Source: Gallionellales bacterium RIFCSPLOWO2_02_FULL_57_47 (GTDB taxonomy: Bacteria > Pseudomonadota > Gammaproteobacteria > Burkholderiales > Gallionellaceae). Taken from it: a stretch of DNA of 35,889 bases. The DNA lies in assembly GCA_001801175.1 (NCBI GenBank), contig MGWZ01000045.1, positions 709-36,597 on the forward strand, given 5' to 3'. Shown here one piece after another: positions 1 to 9,289 of this stretch; position 1 is the stretch's first letter; every line of letters begins with the position of its first letter. Both the position numbers and the translations under genes were made by a program. Below the pieces are notes generated by a model that was given only the letters and a program-made list of their open reading frames with translations, made no database searches and was not told where the DNA came from.

Positions 1-18
1 ATCTGGTACTCTCGTCAT

Positions 19-708
19 ATGAAAAAAACCGCCCCGACCAAGCCTGAGATCGCCCTTTTGCAACCATTCGTCGGCCTCACGCTGGAACGCATCCATGTGC
101 CGACCAGCCGGGAAGAGTTTGCATCCGCCGCTGCCGAGATCAAGGCGGCGGGCATCGTTGGATTTGATACCGAATCCAAACCGACGTTTGTCACGGGCGA
201 TGTGAGCGAAGGGCCGCACGTGGTGCAGTTTGCGCTGCACGACAAGGCCTACCTGTTCCAATTGCATCGGGCGGATGGGCGCACCTGTCTGCTCGAGCTG
301 CTGCAATCGGAACAGCTCATCAAGGTGGGCTTCGGCCTTAAATCGGATCGCGGGCATATCTACGCGAAACTGGGCGTGCATTTCAACGCGGTGGTGGATC
401 TCAATACGGTGTTCCGCATGGACGGCTACCACAAGGAGATGGGCGTCCGGGCGGCGGTGGCGATCGTCTTCAGGCAGCGCTTTGCCAAGGCGAGGCATGT
501 GACCACCTCCAACTGGTCGCAGCCCCGGCTCAACCCGCAGCAAATGCTCTATGCGGCCAACGACGCCTATGCGGCGCTGAAGGTGCTGGAGGCCCTGGGC
601 CTGCGCCGCGAGGATTTGCCGATCATGGGGCTGGATACGACATCGGGAACGGGTACGACAGAGGGGAATGAGTCAGGGCCCAGCCTCGACGCCGGGCCAG
701 GCGCTTGA
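19..708 (+). CDS. 3'-5' exonuclease domain protein (RNase D-like, DEDD family)
   Basis: ORF 229 aa; GFDTESKP motif, later NxxxYAANDAYAALKVLEAL (DEDDy-type exonuclease motif III). Confidence 0.8.
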   Translation: MKKTAPTKPEIALLQPFVGLTLERIHVPTSREEFASAAAEIKAAGIVGFDTESKPTFVTGDVSEGPHVVQFALHDKAYLFQLHRADGRTCLLELLQSEQLIKVGFGLKSDRGHIYAKLGVHFNAVVDLNTVFRMDGYHKEMGVRAAVAIVFRQRFAKARHVTTSNWSQPRLNPQQMLYAANDAYAALKVLEALGLRREDLPIMGLDTTSGTGTTEGNESGPSLDAGPGA

Positions 709-712
709 GCCG

Positions 713-1486
713 TCAGGCAGCCCTGCCGTAAAACAGGGCCAGTTGCCGGTGCACACCGGGGCAGCAGTCCTGCAGAATCTCCGGCGCGGTAAAATAATAC
801 TCGCTCGATACCGCAAAAAACTCGGCCGGGCTGGTGGCTGCATAGGCATCGATCGCGGTGGACTCTCCTGCCGCCACCTGCCTGCACAGTGCCTCGTATG
901 CCGAACTCAAATCCTCGGCCCATGTTGTTCTGCTCATTCCGCCATGCAACGGCGGCATGCCATTCGTGGCCCCGTTGAGGCTGTCCAGCTTGTGCGCAAA
1001 CTCGTGTACTACGACATTGCGGCCGGGCTCGGGATGATGGCTGTCCCGCTCCACGTCATCCCAGGACAGGATTACCGGGCCCCTCGACCATGACTCGCCG
1101 GTCAGATCGTCAGTCTCGCTATGCACCAGCCCGATCTCATCCATATGCTCATGCGTGACCCGGAATGCGCCGGGATAGAGGATGACCTCGACCCAGTTAT
1201 CAAAGTAATCAATACCCAGATTCAGGATCAGCAAACAGGCCTGTGTCGCCACCGCCACGCGCATCGGCGGGGTCACCTCCAGTCCCTGCGCCCCGTTGAT
1301 CGACTTGCTGTGCAGGAACCAGGTCGTCAGCTCGCGCAGGTGCGCCATTTGCACGGCGTCCAGCCCCCGCAGCGCCGCGATCTGCCGGGTCACGCCGTGC
1401 CAGAGATCATGGGGTATCGGATGGCGTCGCAGGATGCGGCGCATTTTCCAGTGCCGCAGCCAGTTGCCGAATGATTTCGATTTCAC
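713..1486 (-). CDS. mtfA: Zinc-dependent peptidase, MtfA/M90 family
   Basis: 257 aa; VVHEFAHKLDSLNG (HExxH), SSAYEALCRQV...AATSPAEFFAVSSEYYF typical of MtfA. Confidence 0.85.
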   Translation of the reverse strand: MKSKSFGNWLRHWKMRRILRRHPIPHDLWHGVTRQIAALRGLDAVQMAHLRELTTWFLHSKSINGAQGLEVTPPMRVAVATQACLLILNLGIDYFDNWVEVILYPGAFRVTHEHMDEIGLVHSETDDLTGESWSRGPVILSWDDVERDSHHPEPGRNVVVHEFAHKLDSLNGATNGMPPLHGGMSRTTWAEDLSSAYEALCRQVAAGESTAIDAYAATSPAEFFAVSSEYYFTAPEILQDCCPGVHRQLALFYGRAA

Positions 1487-1560
1487 GTGTTTATAAACAC
1501 TGCAATAAAGGCATCAGTTGCGCAGCCCGGTTGCTTTGATGATGGCATTGCTTGATTGCG

Positions 1561-3711
1561 TCAGCGAACGTCCGGCTGTGGCAAGCTGTTGGCCGCGAGC
1601 CTGGAATTGGTGTTCAGCAGTCCGACTGCATCGCTGAGTACATGAGAGGCTTCGTTCAGAAATATATCCTTGGCGTTTTTATTCGCATTTGCGATGGCCA
1701 GATCGGCACTGAGGTCGCGTTCGCCGGATAACATGCCGTCATCGTGAAGCGCGTGGCTCATGGACACGGCAGATGCCTTGGCCGATTCATTGTTGCCCCT
1801 GTTTTTCTCACGAGCCTTTTCGCGCGCTTCCTGCGCTTCACGCTCTTTGCGGCGGTCCGCTTCATTGAGCGAGATCAGGTTCTTCCGGCGCAGTATGTTG
1901 AACTCGGCAATGTCTTCCCGGAAATATTTGAAGTCTTTATCACTGCCTATGCGCTTGCTGTGGTTCGCGATCAGCGTGGGCATGATGCTTGCCAAATTAG
2001 TGGCTGGCGTATAGTCAGCTGCCTTTATCTGTGTCCAGGGCAAGGCATTGTCGAAGCTGGATTCGCCGAATTCATCCGCGGCGGTCATCGTCGGAAGGCT
2101 TATATCCGGAGTCACGCCGCGCAGCTGGGTGGTGTCGCCATTGATACGGAAAAATTGGGCGATGGTCATGGTGAGTTCGCCGAATACCGGTTTGTCATTC
2201 TTCGCGATTTGATCAAGATCTGCCACGCTTTGTACTGTGCCCTTTCCAAAGCTTCGTTCACCGATCACAACCCCTCGACCGTAATCCTGTATCGCCGCCG
2301 CGAAAATCTCCGATGCCGATGCCGAGGCACGATTGATGAGCACCCCCAGCGGGCCATTCCAGGCAAGACCGGCACTTGTATCGCCTTCAACGTATACCCT
2401 GCCTCCGGAGTCGCGCTGCTGTACCACTGGGCCCTGGTCTATAAACAGGCCGGTCAGTTCGATGGCTTCATTCAATGACCCGCCGCCATTGTTACGCAGG
2501 TCCACCAGCACGCCCTCTACCTTGTCTTTTTTCAGTTCATCAAGCAGGAGCGATACGTCTCTGGTTGCACTCCTGAAATCCTTGTCGCCTCTCAGGCGGG
2601 CAGCAAAATCCTGGTAGAAGCCGGGCAGGGAGATCACGCCGATCTGGCGCGTCACCGCCCCGTCTTTAACCTCGATAATTGATTTCCTGGCGGCCTGTTT
2701 ATCCAAGCTGATCTTTTTCCGGACCAGTGAGACGAGTTTGTGTTTGCCGTCAGCGCCCCCTTCTGCGGGCAGCACATCAAGACGCACCACCGAACCCTCT
2801 TCGCCGCGTATCAAGGCCACCGCATCGTCAATGCGCCAGCCCGTTATTTCGATCATTGGGCCGTTTTCGCCTTGCCCGACACCCACGATGCGGTCACCGG
2901 CTTTCAACTCGCCTGACAGGGCAGCCGGGCCGCCTGCCAACAGTTCCCTGATCGTCGTGTAGTCATCCTTGTCATTAAGCACGGCGCCGATTCCAACAAG
3001 GGACAGTTTCATCGAAATATCAAACTCTTCAGAAGCGCGCACCCCGAAATAATTGGTATGCGGGTCTATGGCCGTCGCATAGGCGTTCATGAAGGTTTCA
3101 AACGCGTCTTCACTTTTGACCTTGGCCAGGCTGTTCAGGGAATTGCGGTAGCGTTTCCCCAGTGTTGCGACGATGCTTTGCTTGTCCTTGCCGGCCAGTT
3201 TGAGACGCAGCCAGTCGTTCTTGACACGCTTGCGCCACAGGTCATTCAACTCGCCTTCAGATTTTGGCCATGGCGCATCTTTGCGGGTGTATTGATAGCT
3301 TTCCTTTTTCTTGAAATCAAACCCCCTGGTCAGCAGGGAACTGGCATAGCTGAAGCGTTCAGTCATCCGCTGCTGGTAGAGATTGTATATGGCAAAAGGA
3401 ATGCTCAAGTCTTCGTCGAGTATTCCATCATCAAGTCTGGTTCGCGCATCGGCGAAATGATCAATGTCAGCCTGCAGGAAAAACACCTTTTCGCTATCCA
3501 GCATCTCCAGATAGTTGTCGAATACCTGCGAAGATAAACTGTCGTCAAGCTTTGCGTGTTTGTAATGATGCCGGGTCAGCATTTTGGCAGACAAAAGGGC
3601 TGCCTGGGGCTGTTGTTCCAGCGGCATGAGCTGCGGGGCAGCCTGCGTTGTATTGAGCGCAGCTAAAGCAAACGCCAGCAATATCCACGATAACTTATTT
3701 TTCATTTGCAT
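1561..3711 (-). CDS. prc: Carboxy-terminal (tail-specific) processing protease, S41 family
   Basis: 716 aa, signal peptide MKNKLSWILLAFALAALNTTQAAP, PDZ region, catalytic region NRASASASEIFAAAIQDYGRGVVIGERSFGKGTVQ. Confidence 0.92.
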   Translation of the reverse strand: MQMKNKLSWILLAFALAALNTTQAAPQLMPLEQQPQAALLSAKMLTRHHYKHAKLDDSLSSQVFDNYLEMLDSEKVFFLQADIDHFADARTRLDDGILDEDLSIPFAIYNLYQQRMTERFSYASSLLTRGFDFKKKESYQYTRKDAPWPKSEGELNDLWRKRVKNDWLRLKLAGKDKQSIVATLGKRYRNSLNSLAKVKSEDAFETFMNAYATAIDPHTNYFGVRASEEFDISMKLSLVGIGAVLNDKDDYTTIRELLAGGPAALSGELKAGDRIVGVGQGENGPMIEITGWRIDDAVALIRGEEGSVVRLDVLPAEGGADGKHKLVSLVRKKISLDKQAARKSIIEVKDGAVTRQIGVISLPGFYQDFAARLRGDKDFRSATRDVSLLLDELKKDKVEGVLVDLRNNGGGSLNEAIELTGLFIDQGPVVQQRDSGGRVYVEGDTSAGLAWNGPLGVLINRASASASEIFAAAIQDYGRGVVIGERSFGKGTVQSVADLDQIAKNDKPVFGELTMTIAQFFRINGDTTQLRGVTPDISLPTMTAADEFGESSFDNALPWTQIKAADYTPATNLASIMPTLIANHSKRIGSDKDFKYFREDIAEFNILRRKNLISLNEADRRKEREAQEAREKAREKNRGNNESAKASAVSMSHALHDDGMLSGERDLSADLAIANANKNAKDIFLNEASHVLSDAVGLLNTNSRLAANSLPQPDVR

Positions 3712-3832
3712 ATCCGGAAGGAGGGTATGGGGCAGGGCATTTAATTTTCACAGGGATAATCGGGTGCCGAGAAGATCAGGTGCCGGCGTCAGATGCTCTT
3801 ATTTTGCCTTTAATTTCTTCCTGCTGCAAAAA

Positions 3833-5323
3833 TCATTTCACGCTTGCCACTGCAACACGCGTCTTGGGCAAGCCTTTACCCAGGAAAAATTGTTCGGCGA
3901 TGCTCACAGCATCTTCCGGGCCGGCGATATAAATATCACCTTTAAGCAGGCTGGTGTCACCGGCATTGATATTGTCAAGCTGCCTGAGCAAGGTCTCTTC
4001 ACGTTTGCCGCTCACGGAGCGCAGATCGAAACCCGCAATATGTTCTTCATAGTGGAAATTATCCAGTGCGTCCCGCCACGCGTGTGCAATGTTCGGGAGA
4101 TAGATGTTTTTCTGGCTCGACCCGAACCAGTGCAGGTAGATGGTTTCCGCTTCGAGTGACAGCGCGTGCTCGATCAGGCTCTTGATCGGGGCGAACCCGC
4201 CGTTGAACGCAAAGAAGTACAGGCGCGGAGACTTTTCATGCAGGATGAATTCACCGTGCGGCCCCTCCATCTCCACCACGTCGTTCTGTTTGAGGCGATC
4301 AAAGACATAATCGGAGAACAGGTTGCCGCTTTGTCTGTGGATGTGAAACAGCACATTGCGATCATCGCAGGGGCAACTGGCGATCGGCAGGTCCGCGCTG
4401 AAGGATTGCCCGACCCGCAGCGTCGCACTCTGTCCCGCCAGAAAACGTAAACGCTGGGTGCGCGGGGTCTGGAGATGCAGCAGGGCCATGTCGTCGGTGA
4501 TATGCCCGACGCTTTTGACCCTGGCGCTGATCTGTTGAAAAGGAATGTCCTGCACACTGCCCGCCACGGCGGCTTCGATAACCACATCGCTGACCGCCGT
4601 GTTGCTGCACAGGAGAATATAGCCCTGGCTTATTTCCGCTTCGGAGATGACAAAATCGTGCAGGCGTGTTTTCTTGACCTCGCCGGACAGCACCCTGGCC
4701 TTGCACAAACCGCAATTGCCGCCGCTGCAGCCGTAATTGAGCGGTATGCCGGAACGTATTGCGGCTTCCAGCAGCGTGTCATGCCCTTCGACCAGGAATT
4801 CCTGTTTGCCGGGCATCACCGTCACCTGGGCGGTGATGATACGCAGGACAGTGTCCTTGATCGTCAACGGGTTGATGAATCCGGGTTCCATAGCCAAGTC
4901 TACCTCATGCTTGATCCATCTCTTCAGATATTCCATCGTCATGCGCGACTCGCTGTTGAGCCGGGATTCGACCTCTGCAAGCTTGTCCCACAGCTTCACC
5001 AACAACGCATTGAATTGCTTTACTTGCCCCTGATTGGTCGCCAGTTTCTTGCTGAGTTCGGTGACGCGCGCTGCCAATACTTCCGCGTCCGGCAAGGCTC
5101 TCTCAAACACACGTTTGCCAAAAGCACGTTCCTTGATTTGAGCGACCCGTCTGGTCTCTGCGGTATCTTCCAATTGCGTATCCGGATAGCATTTCAACAG
5201 ATTTTCGATACTGACCATCCCGTCGTGGGAAATCATCTCGCCGCTCCGGATCTTCTTCTGGAATTCTGTGCGCGTAACGCCAATCAACCTTGCGGCACGC
5301 GTCAGGCTTAGCATCTCACTCAT
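3833..5323 (-). CDS. 2Fe-2S ferredoxin-domain FAD/NAD(P)-binding oxidoreductase with N-terminal HTH-like/coiled-coil extension
   Basis: 496 aa; 2Fe-2S motif NYGCSGGNCGLCKARVLSGE...LLCSN; ferredoxin reductase-like C-terminal part; N-terminus MSEMLSLTRAARLIGVTRTEFQKKIRSGEM resembles a helix-turn-helix segment. Confidence 0.75.
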   Translation of the reverse strand: MSEMLSLTRAARLIGVTRTEFQKKIRSGEMISHDGMVSIENLLKCYPDTQLEDTAETRRVAQIKERAFGKRVFERALPDAEVLAARVTELSKKLATNQGQVKQFNALLVKLWDKLAEVESRLNSESRMTMEYLKRWIKHEVDLAMEPGFINPLTIKDTVLRIITAQVTVMPGKQEFLVEGHDTLLEAAIRSGIPLNYGCSGGNCGLCKARVLSGEVKKTRLHDFVISEAEISQGYILLCSNTAVSDVVIEAAVAGSVQDIPFQQISARVKSVGHITDDMALLHLQTPRTQRLRFLAGQSATLRVGQSFSADLPIASCPCDDRNVLFHIHRQSGNLFSDYVFDRLKQNDVVEMEGPHGEFILHEKSPRLYFFAFNGGFAPIKSLIEHALSLEAETIYLHWFGSSQKNIYLPNIAHAWRDALDNFHYEEHIAGFDLRSVSGKREETLLRQLDNINAGDTSLLKGDIYIAGPEDAVSIAEQFFLGKGLPKTRVAVASVK

Positions 5324-5559
5324 GGCATCCTCCAGTTTTCGTCATTACTCCGGATTCGAGGGCGTCCATATGCGATTTCGGACGGGGCATTTCTTCGAAT
5401 GATGGCCAATTGTCGTTCCTTATCACTGCGGTGTTAACAATTATTCGGTCACACCATACGCATTGAATCTGGACAGGCAGCAATCGAGAATCACCCTGAA
5501 GGATAGCTCAGGCATCAATCCGAAGAAAGCAGTACACTTAAAAAACCATCAGGGTCACG

Positions 5560-6843
5560 TTGATGGCATGCCGTGTGAGAAAAGAAAAACGAAAGGCGCT
5601 GAAAATGGACAATTCGTCTTCACGCATTCCGCCGTCCCCCAACAGCATGCCCGCGCCCTGGCGCGCCCTGCCTCTCGGCATCTGGGCGATGGGTTTCAGC
5701 TCCCTGTTGATGGACGCCTCTTCCGAGATGATCCACAGCCTGCTGCCCGTATTCATGGTCAGCGTGCTGGGCGTTTCGATGGTTACCGTCGGGGTCATCG
5801 AAGGCATCGCGGAAGCAACGGCCGCAATACTGAAGGTCTTTTCTGGCACGCTCAGCGACTACCTCGGCAAACGCAAAATGCTGATGGTGCTGGGCTATGG
5901 TCTCGCTGCCCTTACAAAACCGGTTTTTCCGCTGGCCAGTTCCATCGGCTGGGTGTTCACTGCGCGCTTCGTGGATCGTATCGGCAAGGGGATCCGCGGC
6001 GCGCCGCGCGATGCGCTGATTGCCGACATAACGCAGCCGCGCCTGCTGGGCGCCGCGTACGGTTTGCGGCAGTCGCTCGATTCGGTCGGCGCTGTGATCG
6101 GTCCGCTGCTGGCGGTGGTGTTCATGATGCTGTTCGCCGATGACATTCGCTCGGTGATGTGGGTCGCGGTAATTCCGGCATTCCTCTCGGTGGCGTTGCT
6201 GGTCGTTTACGTACGGGAACCCGAGGGCGCGGCGCCCGCCGGCGCTGTCAGGGCGCCGCTCACGATGGCCGACGCCAGGCGCCTGCCGTTGCGCTACTGG
6301 TTGGTGGTGCTGGTGGGCGCCATATTTACGCTGGCGCGCTTCAGCGAGGCCTTCCTGGTGCTGCGCGCCCTGGATGTCGGGCTCCAGCTCGCCTACATTC
6401 CCGTGGTCATGATCGTGATGAACATTTTTTATGCCGGGGCCGCTTATCCCGCCGGGGCCGCGGCCGACCGCTACAGCGCGCGTGCCCTGCTGTTCGTCGG
6501 GCTCGCTCTGCTGATAGCCGCCGATTTGCTGCTGGCGCTTGTCTCTTCACCGCTCGGCGCGTTCGCGGGTGCGTCGCTGTGGGGCTTGCATATGGCCTTC
6601 ACCCAGGGACTGTTGGCTAAGCTGGTCGCCGACACCGCGCCGGCTGATCTGCGCGGGACCGGGTTCGGCATATTCAGTCTGGTGAACGGCGGTGCGCTGC
6701 TGCTGGCGAGCGTGATTGCCGGATTGCTCTGGAGCACGCTCGGACCATCGTTCACCTTCCTGGCCGGCGCGGGCTTTGCGGGCATTGCGGCTTTAGGGTT
6801 GCTGGTCTCCCTTTGGCTTCGGAAACCTCGTCATGCCCAGTAG
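5560..6843 (+). CDS. MFS transporter (start may be internal ATG at 5605)
   Basis: 427 aa, about 12 hydrophobic segments, MFS-type motif DYLGKRKMLMVLGYGL and DRIGKGIRGAPRDALIAD. Confidence 0.85.
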   Translation: MMACRVRKEKRKALKMDNSSSRIPPSPNSMPAPWRALPLGIWAMGFSSLLMDASSEMIHSLLPVFMVSVLGVSMVTVGVIEGIAEATAAILKVFSGTLSDYLGKRKMLMVLGYGLAALTKPVFPLASSIGWVFTARFVDRIGKGIRGAPRDALIADITQPRLLGAAYGLRQSLDSVGAVIGPLLAVVFMMLFADDIRSVMWVAVIPAFLSVALLVVYVREPEGAAPAGAVRAPLTMADARRLPLRYWLVVLVGAIFTLARFSEAFLVLRALDVGLQLAYIPVVMIVMNIFYAGAAYPAGAAADRYSARALLFVGLALLIAADLLLALVSSPLGAFAGASLWGLHMAFTQGLLAKLVADTAPADLRGTGFGIFSLVNGGALLLASVIAGLLWSTLGPSFTFLAGAGFAGIAALGLLVSLWLRKPRHAQ

Positions 6844-6879
6844 GCATCGCGCGATGCATCTGCACCAGGAGAACAAATC

Positions 6880-6912
6880 ATGAATTCCAAACAGCCTGAT
6901 TCGGTGAGGTAA
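6880..6912 (+). pseudogene. Truncated gene start: SD plus 10-codon ORF (MNSKQPDSVR*)
   Basis: ccaggagaacaaatcATGAATTCC...AGGTAA; good Shine-Dalgarno, immediately followed by a terminator-like hairpin. Confidence 0.35.
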
Positions 6913-6913
6913 A

Positions 6914-6932
6914 CCCCCGGCTTTGCCGGGGG
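6914..6932. terminator. Terminator-like hairpin CCCCCGGC-TTT-GCCGGGGG
   Basis: Perfect 8-bp stem; no strong U-tract. Confidence 0.5.
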
Positions 6933-6997
6933 ACTCCGTTAGGTTTGACCGTTCCGGTGGTCATTAACGAGTAACGTTAAAACTTGGCTACATTATT

Positions 6998-7104
6998 CCC
7001 TCCCCCTTGCAGGGGGAGGGTTAGGGTGGGGGTAGAAATTCAAGCACGGATGCAGTCAAAAGTTTGTACCCCCATCCCAACCTTCCCCCTGATAGGGGGA
7101 AGGA
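6998..7104. repeat. Composite palindrome: two CCC/GGG hairpins that are also inverted copies of each other
   Basis: CCCTCCCCCTTGCAGGGGGAGGGTTAGGGTGGGGGTA ... TACCCCCATCCCAACCTTCCCCCTGATAGGGGGAAGGAG. Confidence 0.8.
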
Positions 7105-7113
7105 GTGGAAACC

Positions 7114-7189
7114 AGCCGCCTTGGGCGGCTCATGGTTTTATCAGCGCCTTTGAGGCGCTCACCCAATAAGCCTCCGGCTTTGCCGGAGG
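7114..7189. repeat. Three consecutive short stem-loops
   Basis: AGCCGCC-TTG-GGCGGCT (7114-7130), AGCGCCT-TTG-AGGCGCT (7143-7159), CCTCCGGC-TTT-GCCGGAGG (7171-7189). Confidence 0.75.
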
Positions 7190-7212
7190 TAATTTAACTT
7201 AACTGGCACGAC

Positions 7213-7371
7213 ATGACAGGGCTCACGCAGGCCGAGGTGGACGATCGGCTTCGCGCGGAAGGCTACAACGATTTGCCGGGAAGCCATCGGCGCACCACGC
7301 TGACGATCGCGCTCGCCAGCATCGCGTGGTTCGAATGGTTCAAGCTGATACACAAACCACGGTTTGGATAA
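7213..7371 (+). pseudogene. Internally deleted cation-transporting P-type ATPase remnant (52 aa, N-terminal motif joined to C-terminal-like end)
   Basis: ATG..TAA reads MTGLTQAEVDDRLRAEGYNDLPGSHRRTTLTIALASIAWFEWFKLIHKPRFG; first ~30 aa match the P-type ATPase cation-transporter N-domain, last ~15 aa look like its C-terminal tail. Confidence 0.6.
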
Positions 7372-7476
7372 ATTTTGCTTCGATACGCGCCATAGGCTTT
7401 GGCGTCCCTGCCTGTTCAGATATCCAAACATGGCGCTTGATGCCAGCTTCTGCGGACCTTGAGAATATTAAATAAA

Positions 7477-7503
7477 CAGGGGGCTGAATCAGCCCCCGTT
7501 TCA
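7477..7503. terminator. Rho-independent terminator-like hairpin
   Basis: CAGGGGGCTGAATCAGCCCCCGTTTC; 7-bp perfect stem, short T run. Confidence 0.6.
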
Positions 7504-7742
7504 TTGATACGTTACCCCGACTAATTCTGCTCAGTACGGTGGGAATTGGAATTTATCAAGGGCGCCACCCGACAGACTTTATTCCTCGCTATCATTTTTC
7601 TACTGTTCCCCGAAATATCTGGCTATTCATAACAAACAACTTTAGCTTGTTTGTGCAATTCATTGCTTTTTAAGCCTATTTGTTTTTCCTTAACTTCCTG
7701 CGCTAACCCCTTGTCCCGTAAAGAAAAAAGCTGTTTTTCTGC

Positions 7743-7804
7743 TTGACTGCCCGGTTTTTTTTCAATATAGTGGGCCTAAGTGGTAAAAAGTGGGTAAAAG
7801 TGGG
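7743..7804 (+). promoter_or_regulatory. mraZ (dcw) promoter with MraZ operator
   Basis: TTGACT-17 bp-TATAGT; four boxes GTGGG/GTGGT/GTGGG/GTGGG at 7770, 7780, 7790 and 7800 with exact 10-bp period. Confidence 0.85.
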
Positions 7805-7814
7805 AGGTTAGGGG

Positions 7815-8261
7815 ATGTTTCAAGGGGCGGCACAACTCAATCTGGACAGCAAAGGCAGGCTCGCGATTCCGGCACGGCATCGCGACATGCTGCTCAGCAC
7901 TTGCGCGGGAAGCCTGGTGCTGACCGCCGATGCCGACGGATGCCTGTTGCTGTATCCGCAGCCCGAGTGGCAACCGATCCGCGACAAGCTGCTCAAGCTT
8001 TCCGCGCTCAATCCGAAAATCCGCGCCTTGCAACGCCGCCTGATCGGTTATGCCGAAGATGTGGTGATGGATGGCGCCGGGCGCGTGCTGATTTCTCCAA
8101 CCTTGCGCAGTTACGCCGCGCTTGACAAGCGCGCGATGCTGGTCGGCCAGGGCAATAAATTCGAATTGTGGGATGAGGCGAAATGGCAGGCGCAGCAGGA
8201 AGCCGGCTTATTTTTCATGGAGGGGGAGTTGCCGCCCGAACTCGAAGGCTTTTCTTTATGA
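7815..8261 (+). CDS. mraZ: Transcriptional regulator MraZ
   Basis: 148 aa, [24 protein letters not shown]; first gene of dcw cluster. Confidence 0.95.
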   Translation: MFQGAAQLNLDSKGRLAIPARHRDMLLSTCAGSLVLTADADGCLLLYPQPEWQPIRDKLLKLSALNPKIRALQRRLIGYAEDVVMDGAGRVLISPTLRSYAALDKRAMLVGQGNKFELWDEAKWQAQQEAGLFFMEGELPPELEGFSL

Positions 8262-9289
8262 GTGAGGGCCTGGCCCACACCACCGTTTTACTGAATGAAG
8301 CTGTCGAAGCGCTGGCGATCAAACCGGATGGCATTTATGTAGATGGCACGTTCGGGCGCGGCGGGCACAGCGCGCTGATACTGGAGCGGCTCGGCAGCAA
8401 CGGCAGGTTGATTGCGCTGGACAAGGATCCGGCGGCGGTGGCGGCAGGTAAGGCATGGCGCGATGCGCGCTTCCAGATGGTGCATCGCGGCTTCGCGAAG
8501 TTGGCGGAGGTGCTGAGCGAGCTGGGTGTGGCGAAGGTTGACGGCGCGACACGGCGTTGCGAAGCATCCGGGGCGGGAGCGCCGTCATCCACCTTCTCCC
8601 GCACCGGAGGGCTCTGCCCCACCGTGTTGAAGGTGGATGGCATCCTGCTGGACCTGGGCGTGTCATCCCCTCAGCTGGATGATGCGGCGCGCGGTTTCAG
8701 TTTTCGCTTCGATGCGCCGCTGGATATGCGCATGGATACCAGCAGCGGGATGACCGCGGCGCAGTGGCTGGCGACGGTGGATGAGGCTTTACTGGCGGAG
8801 GTGATACGTGATTACGGCGAAGAACGGTTTGCTAAGCAGATTGCAAGGGCGGTTGTTGCGGCGCGCGCAATCGAACCCATCAACACCACGCGGCAACTCG
8901 TCGAGCTGGTTGGTAAAGCGGTACGCACTCGTGAGCCCGGGCAGAATCCGGCGACGCGCACCTTTCAAGCTATACGGATTTATCTCAACGAGGAACTCGA
9001 AGAGCTTGCGCGGGTGTTGCCAGAATGTGTGACGCATATGCAAACCGGAGGCAGGCTGGTGGTAATCAGTTTCCATTCGCTGGAGGACCGCATCGTGAAG
9101 CACTTCATGCGTGATATGGCTGAAGGCGACAAATTGCCGCGCAATGTGCCGATACGCGCCAGCGAGGTGCCGCGCGGCAGGCTGAAGCTGGTCGGCAAGG
9201 CGGTGCGCGCCGGTGAGGCAGAGTTGCAGGCTAATCCGCGCGCACGCAGCGCGGTGATGCGGGTGGCGGAGCGCAGCGATGTTGCCTAG
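8258..9289 (+). CDS. rsmH: 16S rRNA (cytosine1402-N4)-methyltransferase (MraW) with 32-aa in-frame insertion
   Basis: [19 protein letters not shown] start overlapping mraZ stop (ATGA); [39 protein letters not shown]. Confidence 0.95.
   Translation: MSEGLAHTTVLLNEAVEALAIKPDGIYVDGTFGRGGHSALILERLGSNGRLIALDKDPAAVAAGKAWRDARFQMVHRGFAKLAEVLSELGVAKVDGATRRCEASGAGAPSSTFSRTGGLCPTVLKVDGILLDLGVSSPQLDDAARGFSFRFDAPLDMRMDTSSGMTAAQWLATVDEALLAEVIRDYGEERFAKQIARAVVAARAIEPINTTRQLVELVGKAVRTREPGQNPATRTFQAIRIYLNEELEELARVLPECVTHMQTGGRLVVISFHSLEDRIVKHFMRDMAEGDKLPRNVPIRASEVPRGRLKLVGKAVRAGEAELQANPRARSAVMRVAERSDVA
8549..8627. repeat. Palindromic cassette (ACACGG...GCGGGAG / CTCCCGC...CCGTGT) inside rsmH
   Basis: Imperfect inverted repeat of ~31-nt arms inside the CDS; related half-copy in murD at 16896-16941. 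Confidence 0.75.

Noticed and set aside
7505-7740. AT-rich stretch upstream of mraZ as a tRNA/ncRNA or prophage attachment site
   Set aside because: No cloverleaf, no integrase, no convincing structure beyond the promoter.
8183-8257. Upstream extension of the rsmH ORF
   Set aside because: Overlaps mraZ out of frame; conserved start [16 protein letters not shown] is at 8258.
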